Source: Gnetum montanum (Eukaryota; Streptophyta; Gnetopsida; Gnetales; Gnetaceae). Taken from it: a stretch of 64,000 nucleotides of DNA. The stretch lies in contig MNCI01013742.1 in assembly GCA_015680685.1 (NCBI GenBank), forward strand, positions 3,203 through 67,202, in the 5' to 3' direction. The translations under genes and the position numbers were made by a program. The notes under the pieces are model-generated. The model made no database searches. It had not been told where the DNA came from and saw only the letters and a program-made list of their open reading frames with translations. This document shows positions 33,850 through 46,500 of the stretch, piece after piece (position 1 is the stretch's first letter; the number at the start of each line of letters is the position of its first letter).

Positions 33850-35250
33850 AATGGGAAAACTGAGCATGGAATATGAAGCTTTTTGATTAGTTGAAAGGTT
33901 TGAGGTTAGGTCCATAGTTCTAGGGTAAGTGGAAAATCAATTTGAGGCATTGAAAGTGTGAGAAGGTGGAGTCATTAATGTGAGAACCTTTAGAAGAGGC
34001 AAGAAAAAGGGCATTGAAATCAAGGTGGTGGATGGATCAAGTTACATGAGAAGGGAAATGACAAAATGTAACAATTAAGCACTTGGAAGGTGAAGAATGA
34101 TGTGGTTGTGTCAAACAAGTACAAGTTACAAAAGTTACACAAGTGGGTCCTCCCCAAAGCAGGCTCTAGCCCATAATGCCATTGTGTAGCCACACCTAAA
34201 AATATCCATAGGCACTAAGGGGGTTGAATGCAATACATATCTATGCAATAAAAAACACATGTTAAAACCACCAATTTAAGATAATAAATCTATGTTATAC
34301 AAAACCACAAGTTAGGATTAAACGGACAGCAAGATGAGATAGACTATAAAAAGGATTGCAAAAATTGGGTCATGAGGTGTCTTATCATGGATGCAATAAA
34401 ACCTTGTGTTATTAATGGTTAAATAATCATGAGTCCCTCTTTCCAAGATTGAAACCAAGTCCAAACCATATTGCAGTGACATTGCATTATTTCATCACAT
34501 TGGCAGATAACCATAAGACTGTCATTATTGCAAGGAGTAACATCACTTGGTGTTTTGTCCAAGGGAGGAGCTTATTTATGGTGCACATGTTTCTTTCTTT
34601 CTTAATGGAATTTTTGAGAAGCCATCAACCTTTAGGCATGGGTACATGTCTTTCTAATGGAACCTATAGAATTTATTCAGTGTCTTTTTATGGTACTCTT
34701 ACTTTCATTTTTTGTTAGATTCACAAGGATATAATTACAACCTTAACAACATGATGGAGCATATAGAAGTGACAAAAGAGAATCCACAAATCCCCTTCAT
34801 GTCACACTCCTTACATTTTGCCTTAATTCTACACTCTTCTACCTAGACACAATGCTTATGAATTTATTTTTAGGTTGGATGATGGAAAAGAATATCATTA
34901 TGACTAGGGTAAGAACCTCTCATTAGTGGAATGAGTGGATGTATGGTGTGGTCTCAATGTCCAGATAATCAATCCCTTATGAATTAACAACATAAAGAAA
35001 ACCTCACCTCAATGTGCTACATGATTGTTTTATTCACAAGTGAGATTACATAATAAATAAAATGAAAAAAAATAGAAAAAACTGGAAGAAATAGAAAAAC
35101 TTTTATCAAGAAATAAGAAAATGTAAAAAAATTATAAAATAAAAAGATGAAAAACACTTAAGAATCCTAAAGATTAAAATGGGGGATGACCCCCACAACT
35201 AAACATTTGGTCATGACAAGGATTAATAAGCAGATAGATAGGATTCATGC
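33850..35250 (-). other. Non-coding 3' internal region of copy B
   Basis: It corresponds to about 1.1-2.5 kb of copy A, with shared landmarks at the TCCTCCCCAAAG string, the GTATTAATGGTTAA-like string and the A-rich tract (35040-35150). No coding region is recognised. Confidence 0.45.
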
Positions 35251-35254
35251 ATGT

Positions 35255-36165
35255 ATAAAACATTAGTAACCATTCATTCCCTAGCCATTGGGTATCTTTT
35301 GATGTTTCAGTGGTTAGGTAGACAAATCGTTGGTCACACACTTAATTGTTTAATGTTTAGTGGATCAAGATATACAATGTGTTATTATGATAAATGTCTA
35401 GCCCATGATTGCACCCTTGATCATGATATGGTATGCATGGTTTTTTTGGTCTCCTTGCACTTGTAAATTCATTGCTTGGGTTTGAAATTGGAGTAATGAT
35501 AAATGATGGCCCTTGTGCAGGATCAAAGGACGATGATGGTAAAAATGGAGGCACTACACTAGATTGGCATTATGCTAGTTTGGATGATGTGGTAGGTCCA
35601 TGGATGATTTTCTTCAGCTTATGGCCTTTCCTCCAGAAGGGACATTTTCAACATTGAGATTGATACCCACTGGTATTAGTGTGTCTATGCACATTCACAG
35701 CAGAAGTGACATTTTTTTGTTGGTATTATGGTGTTGAACCTTCCTGTCTCTTTGGTGGTCGTATGTGATGAGGCAAAGTATGAGAATATCAATGGTAGGA
35801 TGGATGGCAAGAAGCGTGAGGTGGTGATCCCTCCAGAGATCTCATGGGTTGATGGTACTCGGGAGAGTGCTAGTGGCAATTTGAAGTATATGATGTAGAA
35901 CTATTTGGAGAAATAAGGTGTTGAACATAATATTCATGTGGTTTTGGTGAATAGGAAGGATAGGGCTGATTTGGTGGTGGCCTCCCCCATGATTGTGGTT
36001 GTTGCCACCATGGTTGATGATATTTTTGAGGCTAGTAATAAGTCTCCCTATGATAGTGCAGTTGGTTGTGGGCTATCTATAATTACCATGTGGAAGAGGA
36101 AATCTTTTGGACATGTGCATCTATACAAACTTCAAATTTAAGGCACCTACCCAATACTCATGTAG
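35255..36165 (-). pseudogene. Pro/Gln-rich gag linker of copy B, fused past a lost protease
   Basis: The minus strand reads HQPWWQQPQSWGRPPPNQPY, later QQKNVTSAVNV, then FVYLTTETSKDTQWL. The first two match the linker of copies A and C, and the last matches the sequence 100 residues after the protease in copy A (ATTQKENTQWL). The active-site block is absent, so an internal deletion of several hundred bases joined linker to tail. Many stops fall at Gln codons. Confidence 0.6.
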
Positions 36166-36199
36166 ATGTAACAAGACTAGGAAATGGCCCTTCTAATGT

Positions 36200-37700
36200 T
36201 CATATATGCAAATGTCACATCCATTATCTTCTTCTGTGGTTGAGTCTATAGCCTCACTTTTGTCAACCATTTTTCTTGTTTGTTGAAAAGTGTTCCTACT
36301 TTTTTCTTAGTTCTATATCCTTTGTTTATTGTGATCCCCTAGCTTGTTTTGCATGATCCTCTCCCTGACCATCTCAATAAGAGTTGTAACATTTTCATAT
36401 ATCCATTTTAACATCTTACTAAACTTTTCTTCAAGTTCATCAATAGAATTCTGTATTAGTAAGGTTTTTTGTACAATCACCTTATTAAAAGTAATTTCTT
36501 TCTCCTTACCATAAATATGGACCTCCTTCTATTGAAGAGTTAGGTCCCACTAATATTTCTTAACATTCTCCCATTTACATATATCTCTTTCTTCTTTTTC
36601 CACATGCTCAATTAGCTCTTAGATCTAATGGGCTTGTAGCTGATATAATTACCTTAGGACATACATCCCAAGGATCTTCCTCATTTCATTACAAAGCCCA
36701 CCTATGATGTGGAATAGTTACCTTTTCATAGAGAAACCATGGCATGGGCATCTATTTAGTAGGGAATAATATCTATCTAAGGTCATGTACAAGGGTTCAT
36801 GTTTTCCTTGCTTCCATCCCTATATCTATCTCCTTAATTTGGACACCCTCATGTAGGTCTAGTATTTCTCGTTGAAGAGTTCCAACATTGTGGAACATTG
36901 TTGGATTGAATTTGGTTTTAATGATCTATATCAGACTTCAACTCTATCAATCAGTTTCCTAGGAAAGAGCTTAAGCTTTTTCCACCCACTTTCAATGTTG
37001 TAGAAAACATAGGCATCATGGAAGGCTTGTAAATGATGTTGCAAATTTGAATCATAGCCTCCTACAAATTTAGGAATATTATTCATATCAATCCTAGGTA
37101 GGCAACTCTCTTTGTGATGCCTGCAAGATATCTTAATTGCCTCTATGATCTACATTAGGCTTCGAATGGCCAGAAAGGGTTCATCATCATTAGATATGTT
37201 GTAATGAAAATCTCTATTCAGTTGATTATGATGATTTTGTCTATGTTCATGTTGATGACCATAAATGTTCCTATAGATTTGATTTTTGTTTCTATTTTGA
37301 TCCTTTTTTGGAGATTTATCTTCATATCTATATTCATCTTCATTAGAACTAGATGTTGAAATGGAATAGGAAGATGAGGAACTAGAGGGATTGCCATGGC
37401 TTCTATGATGTTCCCCATAATCCCTTAATTTATTATTTCTTGGTTTCGATGTCTTAGGCCTTGAGGCCCTCATCCACACCCCCCCTCCCCCCCTAAGTTC
37501 AAGACTTATATCATCTCCTCCAAGATTGTTTGCCTTAGGTGAATGTAGTCTTTGAGTGTCATCAAGGTGGTCATAAACATAAGAAATCCCAGCATAAGGT
37601 TGGTCACTCCAATTTTCCTCACTATATATATCATTAGTTCTCCAATGAACGTTTTCATTATATAGTACATTATCACTTCCTTATGGAAGAGGCATTGTCA
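36200..37700 (-). pseudogene. Gag of Athila-like copy B
   Basis: The N-terminal part (37479 to about 37150) is Ser/Asn/His-rich (SSSSSSYSISTSSSNEDEYR), as in copy A. The core starts NNIPKFVGGYDSN (about 37080) and continues AYVFYNIESGWKKLKLFPRK and YRSLKPNSIQQ, matching copy A (NNIPQFEGG, NIENEWQKLKLFPRTL). The later HCLGHGY-type block is present with several stops (DAHAMVSL near 36740). A 7+7 C run at 37479-37493 lies in the N-terminal part. The gag is more decayed than in copy A. Confidence 0.7.
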
Positions 37701-37808
37701 TTGGCTTATGGTGTGTGTGATTTAATATTTTCTAAAGGATATATTTTTAATACCTATATAGAAATTGTGTATGATGTAACTAATCTAGATAACTAGCACC
37801 ATCCCTAG

Positions 37809-37821
37809 TAATAGTGCCAAT
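37809..37821 (-). other. Primer-binding site, tRNA-Asp type, copy B
   Basis: The minus strand reads TGGCACTATTACT, one base after the LTR end. It matches the Athila site with several transitions. Confidence 0.7.
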
Positions 37822-37822
37822 G

Positions 37823-38694
37823 ATGAATGGCAAGGTACGCCTATGCCCAACCATATGAATCACAAGCATTCATGCATGATCTGGTTGAATTTTGTGGATG
37901 GAACTAGTTATGGCATCTAGATCATTATGCTTTAATCAAGGTTTGTTGTCTTCCCACTTGGACTAGTGGTAACTTTGTCACGTATGGTTTAGTCCAAAGT
38001 GAGGCATATGATGTTGTCTAATTCTATGTTGCTCCTAATGATGATAAAAAGATGAATTAACTAAGCTAATGAACAATGGAAAAGAATATCTAAACTAACC
38101 TATGTGTGATGATTACCCATTTTTAGTTGTCCATACATGTCTTGGACTTCATATAACTACCTCTATGATTGCCAAGCGTACATCACTGGGTGTGCCAAAT
38201 GACACACTACTGGATTACCAAGTACTTACACTTAAGTACTCGTGATTAAGTCGTACTCATTCCACTTAATGATATGAATAGTAAATAATAATAAATGGAA
38301 ATATTTAACTAAAGAAAATAGTAAACAATTAAAAATTAACTAATTAAAGCAAAAATAAATCTAAGTGAATGTGGTAATGATGGAGGTAATCTTGATCTTT
38401 ATTTCTAGTCATGTAATGTGTCCAAGTACATCACACTTGAACAAAGGTGTCATACAATTACAAATATCATACTATGGGCATGCACTTGGAATGATAGAAC
38501 TTGAATTTAGAAATCTAAGAAAAACTATTAAAAACTAAGAACTAAAACTATTCTTTCTATGTCTCAATTATGCACCCAAGTGTTGTATGTATAGGCTAAG
38601 ATGGAAGAGATGATATCAGATTTTCGACATCGCTTTCTGGGTAAGGCTTCGATATGAGATATCTAATATCAAGGGCTAACAAATTCATGACTCA
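37823..38694 (-). repeat. 5' LTR of copy B (872 bp)
   Basis: In element orientation it starts TGAGTCATGAA and ends ATTCATCA. U3 contains GATATC/AATATC motifs and a degenerate TATA box (plus GTATGTATAGGC near 38586). It adjoins Tekay-like LTR sequence at 38695 without a gap. Confidence 0.85.
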
Positions 38695-39551
38695 TTAACC
38701 TTCAAGATGTATTGTTTCATTGAAAAAAAAAGGCAAAACAACTACAAAAGATGCTAAGGGAAAATAATCTATTAGATACTTCGAAAACGTGGATGATAAA
38801 ATTGGTAATCACAAAGTCACAAATAGAACATTCAAAATGAATACGGAAAAATAAATCTTGAATTGGTTACTCTACCTTAACAAACCAAGCTACAATAGAG
38901 GTTGGACTACAATACACGAGCTAGACATCAAGGAATCCATTCACATAAGGAAGGAAGACATAATTCATAAGAAAGAGCAAGCAATGCAAAAAAGAGATAG
39001 GAGCTCACAATTAAATACAAGATTACAATCTCCAGCCAATATAGTAGTAGCAATTTACAATAAGTTATCTTTAAAATCACATTGATAGTAAATAGAAAAA
39101 TTCAATAAGGGTTTGATAAGGAATATAAAATCTCTAGCTTACATAGGAAAATAAAATAGAAGCCAAGCTTTGTTCAAGTTATCAAAAGTATGATATTTTT
39201 CCAACACTCCATGTTCCAATTCACAGCATATGAGACCTTCCATTAATCTTTTCTTAGCAAAAATCACCAACACATTAGTAGCATCTAAATCTAAAAAATC
39301 AACAAAATAATATTAACAAAGGACACTCTTAGATACAAAAATAATAATTTAAAAGAGGAATATTTCAAAATAGAAAGATCATAAAATATATAAGGCAAGT
39401 TAAATAAAATCTAATTAAAAGATTTCACAATATAATAGAGAATAATAATTAATGTTTTTAAAGTGATGAGATCAAATCCTCCACAAGAATTAATTCAATA
39501 ATTATTAATAAAATATAAAGATAAAGTAAGGAGTTAAAAATACTTGTTACA
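38695..39551 (-). repeat. 5' LTR of the Tekay-like element, outer part
   Basis: It aligns with about 28665-29521 of the 3' LTR to the last bases (TTGTTACA). It begins exactly where the LTR of copy B ends, which shows that copy B is nested inside this LTR. The open plus frame at 38858-39085 is chance, as the same LTR sequence at 28.8 kb has no such frame. Confidence 0.85.
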
Positions 39552-41831
39552 CATTGTTTTCAAATTCACCATGTTATGATCTTTCATGGTAGGTCATAGT
39601 ACATCAGTCCTTAATCTCTAGCTAGTTATGCTCTTTGGAAATATTGGTTGATGGATTGGATGTAGAACCACCTACTCCTTCACCTTAGAAAAGTCCACTT
39701 ATTTTGGTGATGGAGTATGTCTCACTAATTCTATGAATCAATGCTTTATGCACCGATGTGTAAGTTATTACAATATATTTGTGTAGTGCTAGTTTATGAA
39801 ATATTACTTATCGTTATGCCTCTATCTATAAATAAAATTCAAGACTGAAAAGTTTTTGGTTATCATAATTGTCATTTTATAATTAGATATTAGATAGGTT
39901 ATCATTTTAGAAGTGATTACCTTTGAAAACTTTTAACCTTTTGTCCAGTGATGATATAAATGTTGCAGTTATGTTTTGCATCTTGACCCCCCAATTGGTT
40001 TAGAACCTTTGGTTAATTAATAAATTTATGGTTCAGGGCTAACTCTTATCCCTAGGGTATTCATTACCATGAATGATGGTTCTATGATAACTCCTGATCT
40101 AGCTTTCAAGTCGGTTAACTATGGTTGTACTAAGCCACCACCTTAGTTGAGTTGATTGATTAAGTGATTTTCTCCTCTATGGTTTGGAATCTAACTTTTA
40201 TATCAATTCTATGTCTATAAGTTAACTAATAATGCATGCATTATTCTAATCTCTAGTTAATTAATTATTTTTTTCCTTAGTGGTTTTTTTAGGACTCCAT
40301 GGGAAAATATTTGGGTTAATGTAAAATCTTTTACTACAACTAGTTTTGTAATTTATTTGTAATGTTTCTTATACATGTGTGTGCACCTATGCATCCTTAT
40401 AGGAGAATCTTATGGTAGGATAGGTTAGTTAAATTCTATAATCAACCTTAGTTATTATTTTCTATAGTTTCTTGAGGTGTTGTTATTTTCAATAAGTTAT
40501 ACAATGCAAATCAATTAGCTTATCCTTTATCCTCTATATTGTTAGGAATTTTGAGACTAGGGAAAGGTTACAATAAGCTTATTCTTCAAATAATCATATA
40601 ATATACCACATGAGTCCTAATGGTAGTGTGTTAGTATGTTTGATGGATTTTGCTACAAGCTAACTAGTCTAAATGTAAAAGATTGAAGTTATAACATTTT
40701 TCTCAGTGATTCGTACATGGTAGGTGGGTGATGTGTACATGGTTTATGATGGTTGCTCTAGTGGCTTGATCATATGTTGATTGATCACTATTTCTTCTCT
40801 TATTTTTTGTCATTAGATTAGCTCTTTGGCTATACTAGTTTCATAGACTACGTAAGATTATGTTAGGTTACTTCTTGCTAATGGCAAGAAGGAAAGAAGT
40901 TGAAGCACAAATAGTGATTTCTTGCTTCAGGTCCTATAGTTAATTCATACTTTGCCATAAAGATTCTCTTTACTTTAGTAGAGTATAATCTATAGTGCTC
41001 TATTGCAATTGGTTAATGGGCTTCCACATGAGATACTTTGGGTGCTACAACATAAATAAGTGTAGGCTTGCTTACATGCTTTACTACAAAGCATTAAGAT
41101 TGGCCTAACATTGGGAGGGAACCTCTAGTCTAGTCTTCATGGCCAAGCTATCTTGCATTGTGGTAGCTAATCATGAGCAAGGCTTGAGAAAAGAAAAGGA
41201 TTTAGGCTTTGAATAAAGCTTTATCTCATTGAATCTTACTATTGGAATAAGAAACTCCAAATAATATCTTTATATGTGTGTACTTAAAGGAATTTCCCAT
41301 GGCAGCCTTATATCCTCAATGTTCATAAATGTTTATTTGAGCTTCTTGGAAAAGATTTTGGATTATGCAAAAAAATGATGTCCTAAATCAATAAATAGAA
41401 AGATTATAAGTATTCCTACAACTATTTTCTAAAAATGAAATACATTAAATACTTTCATGGAATTATTTTCCTAGACATTCCTATTTTCATGTTTTCATTA
41501 CTTCAAAGAAATGGTTTTAAGCTAGGAAGGATAATTTTCATCCATCAAATAATCACTATTAAATAATTAATTAGGGTAGAATCATCAAATAAACTTTATA
41601 GTATTTCTAGGAATTTTAGCCTAGTACCTCTCTAACTGAACCTAGTAACACTATTGCTCTCATTATTTTTACATGCCCTACTAATTCTAATCACTATCAG
41701 GCTCCATAAGTTTCTACTCCTTTATAGAATCCACCTATAACCTCAACATCATTCAATCCTTAGTATGAAGAAGACATGAAAAAATTATAATTTATCATTA
41801 AATCCTAGTAGGACCAATTGGTTATAAACAT
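39552..41831. other. Unassigned AT-rich sequence
   Basis: I see no gene, terminal repeat or array here. It separates the gag-only Tekay-like element from the next one and is probably decayed repeat DNA. Confidence 0.3.
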
Positions 41832-41885
41832 TGTGTATTTTTAACTTCTAGAGTTAGTATCATTTTATCATATTTAAATAATTTT
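41832..41885 (+). repeat. 5' LTR of the Tekay-like element, first part
   Basis: TGTGTATTTTTAACTTCTAG and the next 30 bases match the 3' LTR start at 55251, with about 9 bases missing after TGTG. The LINE interrupts it after 41885. Confidence 0.75.
41869..41885 (+). repeat. Target-site duplication of the LINE, left copy
   Basis: CATATTTAAATAATTTT recurs without mismatch at 47495-47511. Confidence 0.9.
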
Positions 41886-42340
41886 GAACTCTGAAACTTC
41901 TTAGAATGTCATCACTGGTTCGATCTGTTTTTGCTGCATCAAAACAAGAACTCATCATAGATTTTCTCTTTCCCACGCAAAACCAAACCCACAAAAATTC
42001 ACCCCCAGCTTGATTTGGATTCTTCTGTTTCTGGGTTCCCCGCTAGATTTAGCTTGGACTCGTGGTAGGATCCACTGATCTGAGTCGTATTTCACAGTGA
42101 TTTTTCTGGGATTTCGATGGTCTTTTAAATCACAAGATCAGGCATTTCCATTATGCTCCATTTCCATTTTTTTGTCGTTTCCTTTAGCGATCTCTGCTGC
42201 TTCTGCGGTTGTAGCCGTTGTGCCCTAGGTTTCTAGCTTCCTGGGCTACTACGCCATGCTCTGGTGGCTATGAGCCAGGGCTGTTGCACCATGCTCTAGT
42301 GGCTGTGGGACAGTAGTAGCAGTGGGCAGTAGGGTCTGCA

Positions 42341-43563
42341 TTGGGCTGCCACTGCATTATTATCGGTGTTGAGCCAGTTCCTATGGACGTGAAGCTTCTT
42401 TCATGCAAGGATATGGACAAATCTTCAGAGACTGCTACTTCTTCACCTCAGGGAAGTTCTCCCAACTCTAAATCTTTAGATTTTCTTTTACCTGAAGATA
42501 TTTTTGAATCTATTTCTCAAGATTTTTCTGCACGTTTTATTTTTTTTCAAATAGTGGGTTATCTACCTCGATCATTAAGCATCAATTTGCATATTAAAAA
42601 TATTTTACAAGTCCACGGAATACAAGTCTCACACGCTCAATACTATGCCCATAATTTTGTTCTTGCTGAACTTTTCGAGGCTTCTCACATTGAGAAAGCT
42701 CTTTCTCTTCAAATTTTTCCTGCTCGTAATGCTACACTTATCGCTCGGGCCTGGAAATTTGATTTCAATGTCAGCGACCCAGCCTTTAATATTATCCCTT
42801 ATTATGTAGAGCTACCTAATCTTCCTTTAATCTTTTCACCTGTTGAGCGAGACATAGTTAGCACCTTAGGTCAAGTCATCTATGACCATGGAATTGAGGT
42901 TAACGGGGCTCACTTTCATCATTACTATATCAAACTAGACATTTCTCAAAAGAAAATCACTTTAACCTTAGGAGCTAGAGGCAAAGTTTTTACTCAAAAG
43001 GTAGACTATTTTTATCTTCCTAACTCTTGTAGCTACTGCCATCGTGTAGAGCACCACATTTCTACCTATCCCTTTCTAGCTAAGAAAAAATCTCAAACCA
43101 ATCCTCCCAAATCCAATCCTGTAGTCACTCCTCAACCTAACCCACCAATTGCTCCCATTAAGTTCGGTTCTACTTCTAACAATGCTTCACACCTTTCTTT
43201 CTCATTTTCTCCCTTCAAGGCAAGAGTCTCCCAATCTCATTCTCTCATTAAGGCTAGGTCCAAGGCACCAATCATCCACTCACAATCAGTCCAAGATTCA
43301 CTTTTACGTGATGAGTTTGTCATGGTAGGGGGAAGGAAAATGGCCAAAGCATCTAAAACCACTACTCCTCCTCCCTCTCCTTTACCCAAAACTAACCCAG
43401 ATTTAACTGTTAATACAAGCAACTCATTTGCAATTCTTTCCACTACTNCACTGTTAATACAAGCAACTCATTTGCAATTCTTTCCACTACTATGACAACT
43501 GACATTCCTAACCACAATCCTTCTACTGCCCTGTCACTCATAACATCTGAAGCTTCTCCATGA
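42341..43563 (+). CDS. LINE ORF1, RNA-binding protein with DUF4283 and zinc-knuckle trace
   Basis: ORF1 proteins bind element RNA and accompany it to the target site. After a Ser-rich start the protein has FFQIVGYLPRSLSINLHIKN and FNVSDPAFNIIPYYVELPNL, as in the DUF4283 domain of plant LINEs, then CSYCHRVEHHISTYPF (about 43027-43074), a CX2CX4HX4C knuckle with the last Cys replaced by Tyr. A Pro/Ser-rich tail follows. At 43448 a lone N sits between two copies of the same 43 bases; treating one as an assembly duplicate lets the frame run on to TGA at 43561-43563. Possible starts are 42341, or Met codons near 42383 and 42413. The frame is otherwise open for about 390 residues. Confidence 0.85.
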
Positions 43564-46500
43564 ACCTCCTATCTTAGAATGTCTGAGGCCTAACTGATAG
43601 GCTTCGTCGCAAATGAGCCAACAACTTTCTCTCTAGCCTAAATCTCACTTTGGATTTCCTCCTCCTCCAAGAAATCAAGATCTCAGCCGAACAATTATCT
43701 CTTTCAGCCCACTGGTTTCTTCCCCATTCTTCTGTTCTCGCTACTTTTCATGAGTGTGGAAAAGGTGGAGTAACCATTCTTTATCCAGCCTATTGGAAAG
43801 ACAAACTCCTTTAGCATGGGTCTGATTTAGGTCACCGAGTGGCCTAGGCTATTTTCTCCCCCTCACATGGTCCCTTCGGAGTTTTTTCTATTTATGCCCC
43901 CAATGACTCTACCGAACGAGCCTGATTGTGGCATGAACTCACTCATAGCCTCCCTTCTATTCCTTGGATTTTCGGTTGTGATTTTAACATGATGGAATTC
44001 TCTCATGATAAGCTTGGGGGTGTTTTCTCTCAACATCCGCATCACAAATTTCAAGCATGGTCAAATTTTAAGAAACGTTTCTATCTTTCAGACGGCATCG
44101 CAGACACTGCTAGTGGCTCTCTAAACAGTTTCACTTGGAATAATTTTCGTAAGGGGTAGGCTTGCATTTATAGTTGGTTAGATAGGTATTACTTTTCCAC
44201 CCTTTCTTTTTGGCAGACCCTTTCTGCTACTAAAGTCCACCAACACGCAACCTTATCTGATCATTTCCCTATTACTTTATCTATGCAGATCCATAAAGAC
44301 CACCAACAATGGAATTATCATCTCTTTAGGCTACATAGTCAATGTTTCTCTTCTCCTTCTTCCCAACAACTTCTTTCTAGCCTTTGGAACGCTGAACCAA
44401 GACCCTTCGGTCCAAAGGGTTGGATCCACTGGTGGCTTCGAACTACTAGTAGAGTTAGGAATCTCGCCCGTCATTATGGTAAGGAAGTTACCTCTCGTTC
44501 TCGGCAAGAGTACACTAACATATGCTCTTCCATTGAGCACCTTACGACTAAACTAACTGATGATCCCTTCAATAGTCATCTTCATGGGGAGCTTACCAGA
44601 GCTCGTATTGCCTTCCAACATTGGGAAGTATATAAGGCACAAGGTGCCTTGATTAAAAGCTGAATCACTTGGCTAAACATTCAAGATGAGCATTGTAAGG
44701 AATTATTTAAGTACCTTAACCAGTCCTCCCCTTCGCCTTCCTTAGATAAACTCTCCATAAATGGATCCATTATCACTAACCAAAATAATCTTCTCTCTTA
44801 TCTTAAGGAACACTTTGAGGCCTTATTCACCACTACTCCTATGGATCCTGCATCCTTTATGGAAGCCACTCTAAATTATCCTAAACTGGTTAATTCTTCT
44901 ATGCTGACAATTTTAGAAGATGATATTACTCCAATTGAGGTTCGACAGGCTTGCTTTAACCTAAGCCCCGAGAAAGCCCCTGGTTATGATGGTTTTCTAG
45001 TTGAATTTTTCCAAAAGCATTGGGATCTAGTAGGTTCTGACCTCTTCCATGTTATCAAAGAGGCTACGCTTACTGGTTCTTTGGGACCAATCTTAAACCA
45101 AGGGATTATTCATCTTCTCCATAAATCGAGAGATCCTACTTGTATCTCCAATTGGCAACCTATCACCTTACTTAATGTGGTTTACAAAATTTGGGCTAAA
45201 TGTTTGGCTTTGCGATTAAAGAAAATCCTTGCCCTTATTATTTCCCCCAAGAAGACTAGCTTTGTTCTAGGAAGATACATATTAAATAATGTGGTGGCTG
45301 CTTGGGAAGGTCTTAAGTGGGCTGAGGATGAGGGTCAGGATATCCTCCTGATGAAGCTTGACTATGCTAAAGCCTATGATAACATTAAGTGGGAATTCAT
45401 TATCCAAACCATGGCTAAATTTGGTTTTGGACCTAAGTTCATTCATATGGTAGAATGCTTATTCTCTGATGCTACTGCATGAATCGCAACTACCTTCAGC
45501 ATCACTTCTCCCTTTTCTATTCATCGGTCTGTTAGGCAAGGTTGCCCTCTTGCTCCTTACCTCTTCATCATTGCTACTGATTTTCTCTATCATCAAATCA
45601 GCTTGGATATTCAAAACAATGTTTTATTTGGGGTTCATCTATCTTCTCCTCAACATCAGCTCCTCAATATGCATTTCCCTGATGACTCCCTTTTCCTTAT
45701 TCAAAACAATGCTGATAATGTGCAGTGTCTCTTGTCTNNNNNNNNNNNNNNNNNNNNNNNNNNNNNNNNNNNNNNNNNNNNNNNNNNNNNNNNNNNNNNN
45801 NNNNNNNNNNNNNNNNNNNNNNNNNNNNNNNNNNNNNNNNNNNNNNNNNNNNNNNNNNNNNNNNNNNNNNNNNNNNNNNNNNNNNNNNNNNNNNNNNNNN
45901 NNNNNNNNNNNNNNNNNNNNNNNNNNNNNNNNNNNNNNNNNNNNNNNNNNNNNNNNNNNNNNNNNNNNNNNNNNNNNNNNNNNNNNNNNNNNNNNNNNNN
46001 NNNNNNNNNNNNNNNNNNNNNNNNNNNNNNNNNNNNNNNNNNNNNNNNNNNNNNNNNNNNNNNNNNNNNNNNNNNNNNNTTAAGGCTTCGACAAGCATTC
46101 CCTAAGAATAGGTCTATCTGGAAGGGTATCCACCCTGTTAATTGGATCCTTTCTCCTCATGACATTGTCATTCCTGGAACACATGTTTTCAAAAGCATTT
46201 GGAAGGCTTGGCAGGTCTTACATTCTCATGTGAATTGGAATAATATTCATATCAATCCTACTCTTCTTTCTAATATTTTCCCTTGGTGGCTGCCCCTATG
46301 TCCTGCTCCTCTAGCCACCTCAAATGCCAGGACAGCCACTATTTGGTTTCAAAAGGGAGTTGTTTCCCTTAGATGTCTTCATCTCACCAATCAGTGGATT
46401 ACTTGGGAAATGTTTGAAAACTTATATGGGGCTTCCAGAACTATGCACCATTGCCTTGATAGACTTTATCACTTCATTCATCAGTATTTGCATTTGGATG

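Larger units (their letters stand above)
31200..38694 (-). mobile_element. Athila-like LTR element, copy B, nested in a Tekay-like LTR
   Basis: It has LTRs at 31200-31598 (truncated) and 37823-38694, a primer site, gag and linker on the minus strand. Relative to copy A it lacks the protease core (about 35.25-35.36 kb junction) and has about 2.1 kb extra at 31.75-33.85 kb, which contains an unidentified reading frame and an LTR-like promoter. No pol is seen. Its left LTR lost about 470 bp at 31200 together with host LTR sequence. Confidence 0.8.
27196..39551 (-). mobile_element. Tekay-like gag-only LTR element, split by copy B
   Basis: Direct LTRs run at 27196-29521 and, interrupted, at 30625-31199 plus 38695-39551. 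The internal region is only about 1.1 kb: primer site, gag with a zinc-knuckle trace, then at once the purine tract. Full Tekay/Del chromoviruses carry protease, reverse transcriptase, RNase H, integrase and a chromodomain between these points; all are absent. The sequence before the purine tract (AGAAAGATTCCTTAAGG) matches the end of the Tekay-like element at 55.2 kb, so both belong to one broad group. Copy B later inserted into its 5' LTR. Confidence 0.8.

Noticed and set aside
35731-36141. Open plus-strand stretch with Val-rich protein in copy B
   Set aside because: The minus strand encodes the Pro/Gln-rich gag linker shared with copies A and C; its codons read backwards give Val/Trp-rich plus frames.
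27191-39556. CTTTA and CATTG as target duplication of the Tekay-like gag-only element
   Set aside because: Two of five bases differ and no empty site is available, so it cannot be told from chance.
45603-46105. Several frames crossing the N run
   Set aside because: The gap creates artificial open frames on both strands; only the LINE reading frame has family motifs.
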